Shown here piece after piece: positions 1-7,281 of a DNA stretch of 11,829 nt. Below the pieces are notes generated by a model. That model saw only the letters and a list, made by a program, of their open reading frames with translations. It was not told where the DNA came from and searched no databases. The stretch is from NCBI GenBank assembly GCA_016926595.1, contig JAFGOG010000167.1:1-11829 (forward strand), given 5' to 3'. Each line of letters starts with the position of its first letter. Position 1 is the stretch's first letter. Both the position numbers and the translations under genes were made by a program. This DNA is from Anaerolineae bacterium (GTDB lineage: Bacteria > Chloroflexota > Anaerolineae > JAAYZQ01).

Positions 1-33
1 AGGCCATGGTCGATGGCAGCGACGCGGGCTGAT
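1..33. other. Sequence after the last gene, no feature visible
   Basis: These 33 bases follow the TAG stop of the WecA/TagO-type gene (34-36). There is one minus-strand ATG at 5-7, without a clear ribosome binding site, and too little sequence remains to judge whether it starts a gene. No terminator hairpin is seen. Confidence 0.4.
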
Positions 34-1155
34 CTATCGACGATCTTGGTTGCCAGTTCCATTCAGATACCTTGGGAATGTGCCCCGCAGCTCTTTGCCT
101 GGGAAATCTACCTGTTCCATCTTCCACAGTCCCCACAGGCCGGTCAAGGCGACGGCTCCGCCGACGACATAGCCCTCGATCAGGCTGGCCTGGGTGATGA
201 ACAAGGCCAGGATACCCAGCCCGGCGCAGATCAGGTAGCAGATGAGCACCGCTTCGCGCCGGGTGCTGCCCATCGCCACCAGGCGATGCGAGACGTGGTC
301 CTTGCCGGGGGTGGTCAGCGGATTCAACCCGCGCCGCAGCCGGGAGATGATGACCAGGGCAGTGTCGAACAAGGGCAGGCCCAGGATCAGGACTGGCACC
401 ATCCAGGTGACGATCTCGATGCCTTCGGGGAAGCGGAGCTTGATGGCTGTGGCGGCCAGCACAAAGCCAAGAAACAGGGCACCGGTGTCGCCCATAAAGA
501 TACTGGCCGGATTAAAGTTGTACACCAGAAAGCCGAGACAGGCTCCTAGCAGAGCGGCTGACAGGGCGCCGACCAGGTATTGACGGTTCATCACAGCCAG
601 CAGCAGAAAAAAGATCGAGGCCACCGCACCGATGCCGCCCGATAGGCCGTCCATGTTGTCCAACAGGTTCATGGCATTGGTGATGGCGACGACCCAGAGA
701 AGGGTCAAGGCGATGTTGAGCGGTTCCCAGGGGAAGGTGCCGATGTACACACCGGTCACGACGAGGATCGAGGCAGCCAGGAATTGGCCGATCAGCTTGA
801 GCCATGGACTCAGGCTGCGACGGTCATCCCACACGCCGAGGAACGACATCAGGCTGGCGCCGACCAGGATGCTGATCAGCTCGTTCAGGCGAAAGCGGTT
901 GCCGAATAGGAGCAGGGCGGCGATAAAGGCGGCATAGATGGCCAGTCCGCCCAGCAAGGGAACGGGCTTGAGGTGGATTTTGCGGGCACTGGGCCGGTCG
1001 ATGATGCCAAGCTGCAGCGCCAGGCGCCGCACCAGCGGCGTTCCGCCCACTGCCACGGCCAGAGCGCTGGCAAAGATGAGCATGTAGGTCGTCACATCAG
1101 TTCCCATGAGGTCCATCTCACTTCGCTTCGCTCCGGGGACATTCCCACCGGGCAT
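34..1155 (-). CDS. WecA/TagO-type undecaprenyl-phosphate glycosyl-1-phosphate transferase
   Basis: This is a polytopic membrane enzyme of the MraY/WecA/TagO family (PF00953). It transfers a sugar 1-phosphate, usually GlcNAc-1-P, from the UDP-sugar to undecaprenyl phosphate at the cytoplasmic face and so starts a lipid-linked glycan. Seen in the 373-residue product: about ten hydrophobic segments; VPLLGG at 65-70; the Mg-binding D110-D111 pair in [24 protein letters not shown] at 160-174; [12 protein letters not shown] at 219-230; and the late loop [14 protein letters not shown] at 279-292, whose histidines match the family's HxxH-like loop. The pattern is closer to TagO/WecA than to MraY. The gene is the last of the operon in this window, 31 bp after the fusion gene. 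The start is uncertain. The ATG at 1155 has GGAG only 2 nt upstream. ATGs at 1116 and 1107 also precede the first membrane segment, and the one at 1107 has GTGAG at 9 nt. Family assignment is firm; the exact sugar is not known. Confidence 0.93.
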   Translation of the reverse strand: MPGGNVPGAKRSEMDLMGTDVTTYMLIFASALAVAVGGTPLVRRLALQLGIIDRPSARKIHLKPVPLLGGLAIYAAFIAALLLFGNRFRLNELISILVGASLMSFLGVWDDRRSLSPWLKLIGQFLAASILVVTGVYIGTFPWEPLNIALTLLWVVAITNAMNLLDNMDGLSGGIGAVASIFFLLLAVMNRQYLVGALSAALLGACLGFLVYNFNPASIFMGDTGALFLGFVLAATAIKLRFPEGIEIVTWMVPVLILGLPLFDTALVIISRLRRGLNPLTTPGKDHVSHRLVAMGSTRREAVLICYLICAGLGILALFITQASLIEGYVVGGAVALTGLWGLWKMEQVDFPGKELRGTFPRYLNGTGNQDRR

Positions 1156-1186
1156 TACTCCGGCGACTGTCTGTAAGCCAGCAGGT

Positions 1187-4100
1187 CTATTTCTCCGTGA
1201 TCAGAATAGCCAGTATCTTGTCGCCGACGGCGATCTGTTTGGCTATATCCAAACCTTCGGTCACATAGCCAAAGACAGTGTAGCCACCGTCGAGCTGGTG
1301 GATCGGTACCAGGCAGATGTAGAACTGGCTGCCCGACGAAGCCTTTTCTGGATTGACCTGATCGGACAGGCGGGCCATGGCGATGGCTCCTTGGTCGTGA
1401 GGCAGGCCGATCTCGGCCGGGATCGTATAGCCGGGCCCGCCATTCCCCTGGCCCAGGGGATCGCCGCCTTGGATCAGCTCAAACCCAGACTGATGCTCTA
1501 CGCGATGGAAGGTCAGGCCGTCGTAAAAGCCCTGGCGCGACAGGTAGGCAAAGTTGTTGACGGTTTGTGGGGCGTCCTTGGTCGCCAGACTGATGACGAT
1601 GTTGCCTTTGGCGGTGATGATCGTTGCCTGGTACGATTTGTTTGTGTCGATTGTCATCGACGGTGAGGCGGTATACATGTCGTTGCGCTCCTCTGGCGTC
1701 AGGTCGCCGGCCTTTTCGGCGGGCGGCGCCTCCCCGACGGCCTTTTTTAGTTGGTCGACGTAGGTTTGTAGCGTCGTAATTTCGGTTGTTGGGGCCAATT
1801 CCAATGCCTGTTCGGCTTCTGAAAGAGCGGCGGCAAGGTCGCCCTTTTGCTGGTAGAGGATGGCCAGGTTCTTGTGGCTGTTATAGTCTGTCGGCGCCAG
1901 CTCGATCACAGTCAGGTTCTCGGCGATCGCCTCGTCTGTGCGGCCCTGTTTGGCGTATACGTAGGCCAAGGCGCTGTGAGCCTGTGCATTGTACGGATCG
2001 AGGGTCAATACCTGGGAAAAGCTGGCTTCTGCCGAGATCCACTGCCCAGCGTTCATCTGCGTACTGCCCGTGATGAGGAGTTCCTGCGCTTGTTGGGCCT
2101 CCTCGGCGGTGGGAGCAGCTTGCTGCTGGCGTAGCTGGGCAATAAAGTTCTGCATCGTCTGTTTCTGATCGTCAGTGGTGGCCAGCGCTAGGGCTTCGGT
2201 CGCTTCCTGAATCGCCTCATCGAGCTTGCCCAGTTGTTGGTAGATGATCGACAGGTTCTTGCGGTGATTAAAGTTCTTGGGGCTGAGCTCGACTGCTTTC
2301 TGATAAGCTTGCAGCGACGATTCCAGATCCCCCATTTGGGTATTGACATAACCCAAGGCGCCGTAGGCGTCCGCCGACTTGGGGCTGAGGGCGATCAACT
2401 GTTCATAAGTTGCTTTGGCCTCGTCCCACTTTTTCTGCTGCATGGCCAGTTCGCCGATGAGCAGGTAGGTCTGATTGTACTTGCTGTCTAGCGCCAAAGC
2501 TTGTTGGTACTTTTCCATGGCTTTGTCGTATTCGCCCAGAACGGCGTACGTTTGTCCCCATTCGTCGAACAGTTGGGCGTTGTGTGGGCTGAGAGCGGTG
2601 GCGGCCTCGTAATTGGCCAACGCCTTGTTGAGCCGATCCAGGCGATCCTGACCAGAGCTCAGACTGCCCCACGTCCGGAACAACCGGGCCAGGTTGGCCG
2701 AGTGATCGGTGTTCAGTGGTGCGATGTGGCGTGCTTCCAGCAGGGCTTGTTCGCTTTTAGTCAGGTAACTATTGCGTTCTTGCCCTGTGGCAGCCTTGCC
2801 CTGTTCCATGTTGGCCCGACCCAGGAACAGGTAGTAGAAATCCTGGTCTTTGGCGATGTCTATCGCTTTCTCGTAAAAGCCTATGGCCGTAGTCCATATT
2901 TTGGCGTTTTCGTAACTGAGCCCTTGTTTGTAAAGGATGTCAGCTCGGATGATGCTCAGGTTGGAGGCATAGATCAGGATCCCGACTATTAGCACCAGGA
3001 CCACTGCTACGGCTGCGACGCCGATCCGGCCTTGTTGGGCGCTGCGGCGCCCAACTCTGCTGGCGCCCACAGCATTTCCCCCTTTTTGAGAAGGGGGACG
3101 CGCAGCAGCAGCCTGACTGTGGGCAGATCGCCTAAAGGCGAAGGTCAATACTGCGGCCAGGGCCGTGATGATGACGAATATGGCGATGTAGTAGAATGTG
3201 ATGGTATTGGACACCGGGTTTGTTGCGGTGACCCCAGTCGCCGGTTTTAGGTTTATAGTGTGTAGTAGCCCAAACAGCGCCGCGCCCCCGATGCTCACTC
3301 CAGCATAGATGCCTACTGCTTCCAGCCAATCGAGCACTGTGGACTGCATCCCCTGTTTGCGACCCACCAGCTCTTCGCGGGAAGCCAGGTCGCTGAGGCC
3401 GATCATGCCAATCGTCATCCACGTCGCGGCAAACAGGGCAAGCATGACGGGCGGAGCAGGATCGCCGCCCTTGGTCACCAGCGATCTCCAGATCGTGGCG
3501 ATCGGGCCTGGATTGCCCTCTTGGATAGTAACAAAATCAAACAGCATGGTGCCGAGGATCAGGATCGCCACGATGCTCAAGAATAGCACCCAGCCCAGCC
3601 AGTCGCGATTGCCTCTCTCGGACACCTTGGCCGGAAGTGGAGCTGCCTGTTCGCCGCGGCGCTTGCGACGGCGCGAGGTCGTTTTTGGTTCTGCTCCGGC
3701 AACAGTTGGCCTGCTTGCGTTGCCGGGGGTGATTTCAACTACCGTGTCGACAGGCTGCATGGCCAGACGGGTGCCGATTACGACCATCAAGGCGGCGAAA
3801 GCCCAGAAATAGGTACGAGTTGAGGCGATGGCGATCCCAAAGTGGATCTCGGCGAAATGGGCCACGATGGCTGACAGCAGGGCCAGCATCCACAGCGCAT
3901 AGCGCCCGCCGATGCGCTGTCGCGTCTCGAAGCGAACGGTCGCCTCCACGAGAAAGACCAGCACGTATACGGCCAGTCCGGCCATCACCCCGATGGGGAT
4001 GCCGACGCCGACATACACCGGTCCGCCCCAGGCCCAGGCAACGATGCTGCCCAGTACTCCGCTGCCGATCCACAGTCCGAGAAAGGCGAGCGCCTGCCAC

Positions 4101-5794
4101 CGTTTCTGAATTAGCCCCAGCCACTTTAGGCCATAGTAAAAGACACTGGTAAACAGAAACATGTACACAGCAAAGCCAACACCACCGGTGGTTGCCAATG
4201 CGTCGAACGTCTCATTGTGCGATCGGTCGGGTGAAGCGTTGCGCTTTTCATAATGAGCCAGGTCCGGCGGGTAGAAACGGTTGTAGGCCACGTACATCGA
4301 TTCTGGCCCATACCCGATGATCGGCCGCAGTGCGTTGAAACGGTCGGGTGTGGGCGGATCGCCGGGGTATTCCAGCGGGTCGTGCCAGTCGATCATGTTG
4401 ACCACGCCCTCCCAGATCAGGATACGCACCTTGCCGGTGCCGCTTTCCGTTTGGAGGAGCTTGCCCAGGCGCCCGATGTAGCGAGTCTCCCGCAGCTTGT
4501 CCAGGAAGGGTGACTGAACTGTGTTGAATACCACCAGGAACACGATTGCCAGGGCAGCAAGGGTACCGGCCGACCAGGACAACCACACCTGTCGCCGGAC
4601 GAGCCCCAACAGGGCCAGGAAGAAGACCGTGCCAGCTACCAAGCCTATCTGTGGGCCACGGCTCTGGGTGTAAAAAATGCAGATGATCTGGGTGATAAGG
4701 ATGCTGAAATAGGCGGCCACCAACAACAACCGGGCGACGGGCTTGCGCAAATAGTAGGCAAAGGCGGCCATGGCTGTGACAAAGATGACCATAGCTAGCA
4801 GGCCCAGCCAGAAATACTGGGGCGTGGCTGGTGGAAAGAGCAGCTCCAACACCCAGGAAAAGCCGACCAGAAAGGCAAAACTCAGCGGTAGGGCGATGGC
4901 CAGCACCCGCGAGCGGCGTTCAGCCGGGGTAAAGAGATAGATCGGGACCTGGAGACCCAGACCGGCCACGAGCGCCGCCACGCGCAGCCAGGTGGCATTC
5001 GAGTCGGGACGCAAGAGCATTCCAACGAGTAGGGCGCCAGCCAGCAGCACAAAGGCAACGACACCCACCAATCCATCCCGGGCGTTGAGCTCGCCGGCCG
5101 CTTCCTTCCAGTTCTCCATCAGACGAGCCAGGGTCAAGGGTACGACCATGATCAGAAAAGCAGCGACAAAGATGGCGTTGCCCATATTCGACGCCACGCG
5201 GGCGGTTACGTTGCCGCCCCACGGCAGAGGATCCATGCCAAAATGCTGGACAAGGCCGTACAGGGCGATGGGGAAGCTGACGAGGATGGCGACGGTGATG
5301 GCCCGATTGAGTTGCTGCTTGGTGCGCAGCCCCTGGAGCATCAGGAAAAAAACGATGATGTACGACAGGGTGGTATAGGTCCCTTGCAGGCGCTGATAGG
5401 AGCCCAATAGGCTGACTTGAGGAACGACCGACAAGGCCGTGCTGACGAGATAGACCAAGATCAGTAATAAGGTTGGCAGTATCAGTGGCGTCTTGACCAC
5501 CCGCTGCCAAACTGATGGGCGCGCCAGAGTGCTCGCAGGCAGGGACTCTGTATCATCGCTTGCGGTCCCCTGCCTTGCAGTTGGGAGGGGTGGGGCAGCG
5601 CTGCGCCAATCCTCGACGAGCCGGATGATCCAGGCCACGCCCATTGCCAGGGCAATGGAACGCAACAACGACAGTTTGTCTGGCTCGAATACACGCTGCG
5701 AGTAGATGTTGAAAAAAAGCGGAATGATCACCAAAGCTGCCAGCCAGCCTGCTTCGATGACCTTATCGCAGAAGACACTCAACCTTGTACGCAT
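1187..5794 (-). CDS. O-antigen ligase/polymerase - TPR - cyclophilin fusion protein
   Basis: This is one open frame of 1535 residues with three modules. Residues 1-890 hold about two dozen membrane segments by eye and an O-antigen ligase (Wzy_C/WaaL-like) core: YTQSRG at 375-380, R457/W461, IGYGPES at 493-499, and [16 protein letters not shown] at 525-540. The last of these fits the H[NSQ]x9Gxx[GTY] signature (H526, N527, G537, G540) of O-antigen ligases and O-oligosaccharyltransferases. Residues 953-1350 are TPR repeats, for example [16 protein letters not shown] and [15 protein letters not shown]. Residues 1387-1535 are a cyclophilin: FHR with R1431, GF at 1437-1438, IQGGDP at 1441-1446, SSGSQFYIC at 1486-1494 and [11 protein letters not shown] at 1501-1511. 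The ligase part should polymerise lipid-linked glycan or transfer it to its acceptor outside the membrane; the TPR part should bind partners; the cyclophilin should isomerise X-Pro bonds. The start is supported by GAGGT 8 nt upstream (5803-5807). Arg/Lys-rich linkers at about 706-730 and 888-923 suggest cytoplasmic loops, so the TPR-cyclophilin end is probably extracytoplasmic. The fusion is the notable oddity. Polymerase versus ligase cannot be decided from sequence. Confidence 0.9.
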   Translation of the reverse strand: MRTRLSVFCDKVIEAGWLAALVIIPLFFNIYSQRVFEPDKLSLLRSIALAMGVAWIIRLVEDWRSAAPPLPTARQGTASDDTESLPASTLARPSVWQRVVKTPLILPTLLLILVYLVSTALSVVPQVSLLGSYQRLQGTYTTLSYIIVFFLMLQGLRTKQQLNRAITVAILVSFPIALYGLVQHFGMDPLPWGGNVTARVASNMGNAIFVAAFLIMVVPLTLARLMENWKEAAGELNARDGLVGVVAFVLLAGALLVGMLLRPDSNATWLRVAALVAGLGLQVPIYLFTPAERRSRVLAIALPLSFAFLVGFSWVLELLFPPATPQYFWLGLLAMVIFVTAMAAFAYYLRKPVARLLLVAAYFSILITQIICIFYTQSRGPQIGLVAGTVFFLALLGLVRRQVWLSWSAGTLAALAIVFLVVFNTVQSPFLDKLRETRYIGRLGKLLQTESGTGKVRILIWEGVVNMIDWHDPLEYPGDPPTPDRFNALRPIIGYGPESMYVAYNRFYPPDLAHYEKRNASPDRSHNETFDALATTGGVGFAVYMFLFTSVFYYGLKWLGLIQKRWQALAFLGLWIGSGVLGSIVAWAWGGPVYVGVGIPIGVMAGLAVYVLVFLVEATVRFETRQRIGGRYALWMLALLSAIVAHFAEIHFGIAIASTRTYFWAFAALMVVIGTRLAMQPVDTVVEITPGNASRPTVAGAEPKTTSRRRKRRGEQAAPLPAKVSERGNRDWLGWVLFLSIVAILILGTMLFDFVTIQEGNPGPIATIWRSLVTKGGDPAPPVMLALFAATWMTIGMIGLSDLASREELVGRKQGMQSTVLDWLEAVGIYAGVSIGGAALFGLLHTINLKPATGVTATNPVSNTITFYYIAIFVIITALAAVLTFAFRRSAHSQAAAARPPSQKGGNAVGASRVGRRSAQQGRIGVAAVAVVLVLIVGILIYASNLSIIRADILYKQGLSYENAKIWTTAIGFYEKAIDIAKDQDFYYLFLGRANMEQGKAATGQERNSYLTKSEQALLEARHIAPLNTDHSANLARLFRTWGSLSSGQDRLDRLNKALANYEAATALSPHNAQLFDEWGQTYAVLGEYDKAMEKYQQALALDSKYNQTYLLIGELAMQQKKWDEAKATYEQLIALSPKSADAYGALGYVNTQMGDLESSLQAYQKAVELSPKNFNHRKNLSIIYQQLGKLDEAIQEATEALALATTDDQKQTMQNFIAQLRQQQAAPTAEEAQQAQELLITGSTQMNAGQWISAEASFSQVLTLDPYNAQAHSALAYVYAKQGRTDEAIAENLTVIELAPTDYNSHKNLAILYQQKGDLAAALSEAEQALELAPTTEITTLQTYVDQLKKAVGEAPPAEKAGDLTPEERNDMYTASPSMTIDTNKSYQATIITAKGNIVISLATKDAPQTVNNFAYLSRQGFYDGLTFHRVEHQSGFELIQGGDPLGQGNGGPGYTIPAEIGLPHDQGAIAMARLSDQVNPEKASSGSQFYICLVPIHQLDGGYTVFGYVTEGLDIAKQIAVGDKILAILITEK
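1745..2467 (-). repeat. Internal duplication within the TPR array of the fusion gene
   Basis: Residues about 1110-1222 and 1239-1350 of the fusion protein align at a constant offset of 129 residues, dropping to 128 near the end. Shared landmarks are G1114/G1243, W1123/W1252, AYGAL versus [16 protein letters not shown] versus [11 protein letters not shown], and FIAQLR versus YVDQLK. The copies are clearly diverged in protein, so the duplication is old. Each copy holds about three TPR helix pairs plus a longer helix. Chance similarity between neighbouring TPR motifs is less likely because the non-TPR tail also matches. Confidence 0.7.
3034..3055. repeat. Perfect 9-bp inverted repeat (hairpin) in linker-coding DNA
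   Basis: GTTGGGCGC (3034-3042) and GCGCCCAAC (3047-3055) are perfect reverse complements around a 4-base loop. The element lies in the part of the fusion gene coding for the basic linker just before the last membrane segment (about residues 914-921). It would form a stable hairpin in mRNA or single-stranded DNA. It has no U-tract, so it does not look like a terminator. Confidence 0.6.
3077..3098. repeat. Perfect 8-bp inverted repeat TCCCCCTT...AAGGGGGA in linker-coding DNA
   Basis: TCCCCCTT (3077-3084) and AAGGGGGA (3091-3098) flank the 6-base loop TTTGAG. It codes for PPSQKGG within residues 899-906 of the fusion protein, a poorly conserved linker. Short C-run/G-run palindromes of this type occur as dispersed intergenic repeats in several bacterial groups and sometimes settle inside linker-coding DNA. 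That origin is inference here, since only one perfect copy is visible in the window. Confidence 0.5.
5567..5590. repeat. Imperfect inverted repeat in the first linker of the fusion gene
   Basis: CCCCTGCC (5567-5574) and GGGAGGGG (5583-5590) form an 8-bp stem with one mismatch around an 8-base loop. It codes for part of the Pro/Thr/Ala-rich loop around residues 69-76 of the fusion protein. Its layout resembles the perfect palindrome at 3077-3098 in the same gene, but the match is weaker. Confidence 0.3.
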
Positions 5795-5802
5795 GAACTG
5801 TT

Positions 5803-5807
5803 ACCTC
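5803..5807 (-). promoter_or_regulatory. Ribosome binding site of the fusion gene
   Basis: GAGGT on the minus strand lies 8 nt before the ATG at 5794. It fixes the start of the large fusion protein. It sits in the 49-bp gap after the epimerase gene, the longest gap in the operon, in which I see no convincing promoter or terminator. Confidence 0.65.
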
Positions 5808-5843
5808 ATCCTCCCCAGGGAAATAAGCAAGTATGCAATGCTT

Positions 5844-6884
5844 CTATGGTTTGCTCTCTCGATCGGAAGGATCGAAAAAGCCCGCCAGGTCGGCCCGGCC
5901 CGGGGCCAGGGCATCACGTGGCCAGGCCTGCCGAAACCAGGCAATAGTCTGTTTCAAACCTTCCTCCAGAGGGGTCTGGGCGCTAAAGCCCAAGATCTCA
6001 GCGGCGCGGCGGGCGTCGGGCACACGGCGTTGTGTCTCTTCAAAATTCTCACCAAACACGTTGCGGTAGGGCACCTGGACGATCTCCGAGTCGGCTCCGA
6101 TCAGGTCGCGGATCAGGCGGGCCAGGTCGATGATCCGGGTCTCACGATCGGCGCCGATATTGAACACCTGACCGACTGCCTTGGGCACGGTGCCAGCCAA
6201 GATTGTGCCTTGCACCGTGTCGGTGATGTAGGTGAAACACCGGGTTTGCTGACCGCCGCCGAATACGGTGAGTGGCTGACCCAGCCGAGCTTGGGTGATG
6301 AACTTGGCAATAACGCTGCCATAGCCCTTGGGGTCGAGGCGCGGTCCGTAGGAGTTGAAGTAGCGCACGATAGAGACGGGCAGTCCCTTGGCGGCGTAGG
6401 CAAAGGCGAAATGCTCATCGATCGCCTTGGACATGGCGTACGACCAACGGGCCACGGTGGTGGAGCCAAGCACTCGATCGGCATCCTCGCTCCATGGGAC
6501 ATCGGCGCTCTTGCCATACACCTCGGAACTGGAGGCGATCACGGTGCGCCGCCAATACTTGTACGCTTTTTCCAGCACCACCTCGGTCCCCTTGACATTT
6601 GTATAGATGCCGTTCAGCGGATCCTCGACGACGTACTTGACGCCCACCACCGCCGCCAGGTGGTAGATCTGATCGACCCCGGCGATGACGCGATCCATCA
6701 GGGCCTCATTCAGGATGGTGTCGTTGACAAAGTGAAAGCGGTCGTGATTCAGTAGATGCACGATATTGGCGATCTTGCCCGTCGACAGGTTATCCACGAC
6801 CCACACCTCGTGACTGTCGGCGATCAGCCGATCCACCAAGTTGGAGCCGATATAGCCAGCCCCACCGGTCACCAGGACTTTCAT
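5844..6884 (-). CDS. NAD-dependent nucleotide-sugar epimerase/dehydratase (extended SDR)
   Basis: This is a cytoplasmic Rossmann-fold enzyme of 346 residues acting on a nucleoside-diphosphate sugar and supplying a precursor for the glycan. Seen: the N-terminal NAD motif VTGGAGYIGSN at 5-15; the acidic end of the second strand, D31 in VVDNLSTG; HLAA at 75-78; SSSEVYG at 118-124 with the catalytic serine/threonine region; the Y149xxxK153 pair in WSYAMSK; RYFNSYGPR at 174-182; and TYITDTV at 218-224. Length and motifs fit the UDP-glucose 4-epimerase, UDP-glucuronate decarboxylase and 4,6-dehydratase group. I cannot choose between these reactions from motifs alone. The start codon overlaps the stop of the HEPN gene in an ATGA (6881-6884), with GAGGT 4 nt upstream, so translation is probably coupled. 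The last 25 or so residues after FRQAW are a family-variable tail. Confidence 0.92.
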   Translation of the reverse strand: MKVLVTGGAGYIGSNLVDRLIADSHEVWVVDNLSTGKIANIVHLLNHDRFHFVNDTILNEALMDRVIAGVDQIYHLAAVVGVKYVVEDPLNGIYTNVKGTEVVLEKAYKYWRRTVIASSSEVYGKSADVPWSEDADRVLGSTTVARWSYAMSKAIDEHFAFAYAAKGLPVSIVRYFNSYGPRLDPKGYGSVIAKFITQARLGQPLTVFGGGQQTRCFTYITDTVQGTILAGTVPKAVGQVFNIGADRETRIIDLARLIRDLIGADSEIVQVPYRNVFGENFEETQRRVPDARRAAEILGFSAQTPLEEGLKQTIAWFRQAWPRDALAPGRADLAGFFDPSDRESKP

Positions 6885-7279
6885 AACGACCTCACTATCA
6901 GGTCCACCACCTGCTGAGCAAGCTTGGTGGCTTGCCTGGCTTGTGTATCGGTATAGACTTCGTGTGGAATGCCGCCTGGCAGACTGTCAGGGTAACGGGT
7001 CGGGAGATAATACTGATCGAGGCTACGGCAGGCTTCCTCCAGAGCAACAAAAGCCGTATTGTAGCTGGCGCAAGCCCGCGCCAATAGATGGACGGCATGG
7101 TCGGTGATTACCTGTTTCCCCTGGGCATATAGAAAGGCCCTCAACGCCTTTTCGGCTGCCTGCTGGGCTAAGAAGCAGGCAATTTCGGGAAAGCTCTCCC
7201 GCCGGTTCAGCACGGCCGCCCGAAGATCGTGCTGTGCTTGCGTCAACCAGCGGTTGGCTTCCTGTCTATTGGCATCCAT
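6881..7279 (-). CDS. HEPN-domain protein (PF05168-like)
   Basis: This small, mostly helical protein of 132 residues matches the HEPN family. Seen: an N-terminal helix with WLTQAQHDLRAA, then IACFLAQQAAEKALRAFL (about 33-50), TDHAVHLL (about 59-66) and the family's late signature LDQYYLPTRYPDSL (about 87-100). HEPN proteins usually pair with a minimal nucleotidyltransferase (MNT), as toxin-antitoxin pairs or nucleotide-binding partners. No MNT gene adjoins it here. I do not see the RNase-type Rx4-6H motif of toxic HEPN proteins. GAGAGAG lies 5 nt before the ATG. The stop overlaps the epimerase start (ATGA), and the glycosyltransferase gene ends 2 bp upstream, so it is a true operon member. Its role in glycan synthesis is unknown. 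Confidence 0.85.
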   Translation of the reverse strand: MDANRQEANRWLTQAQHDLRAAVLNRRESFPEIACFLAQQAAEKALRAFLYAQGKQVITDHAVHLLARACASYNTAFVALEEACRSLDQYYLPTRYPDSLPGGIPHEVYTDTQARQATKLAQQVVDLIVRSL

Positions 7280-7281
7280 AG

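Noticed and set aside
13..549. Plus-strand open frame opposite the WecA/TagO-type gene
   Set aside because: It is antisense to conserved catalytic motifs, with a low-complexity Gln/Asp/Gly-rich translation typical of a shadow frame.
3252..3257. CTATAAA-type -10-like box on the minus strand within the fusion gene
   Set aside because: There is no -35 element at a fitting distance and the position is in the middle of a coding region.
5826..5844. Small inverted repeat AAGCA...TGCTT in the gap before the fusion gene
   Set aside because: It has only a 5-bp AT-rich stem and no U-tract, too weak for a terminator or attenuator.
5706..6755. A 349-codon open frame on the plus strand opposite the epimerase gene
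   Set aside because: It lies antisense to a gene with a complete set of SDR motifs. Its translation has no recognisable domain, and it is explained by GC-rich codon bias of the opposite strand.
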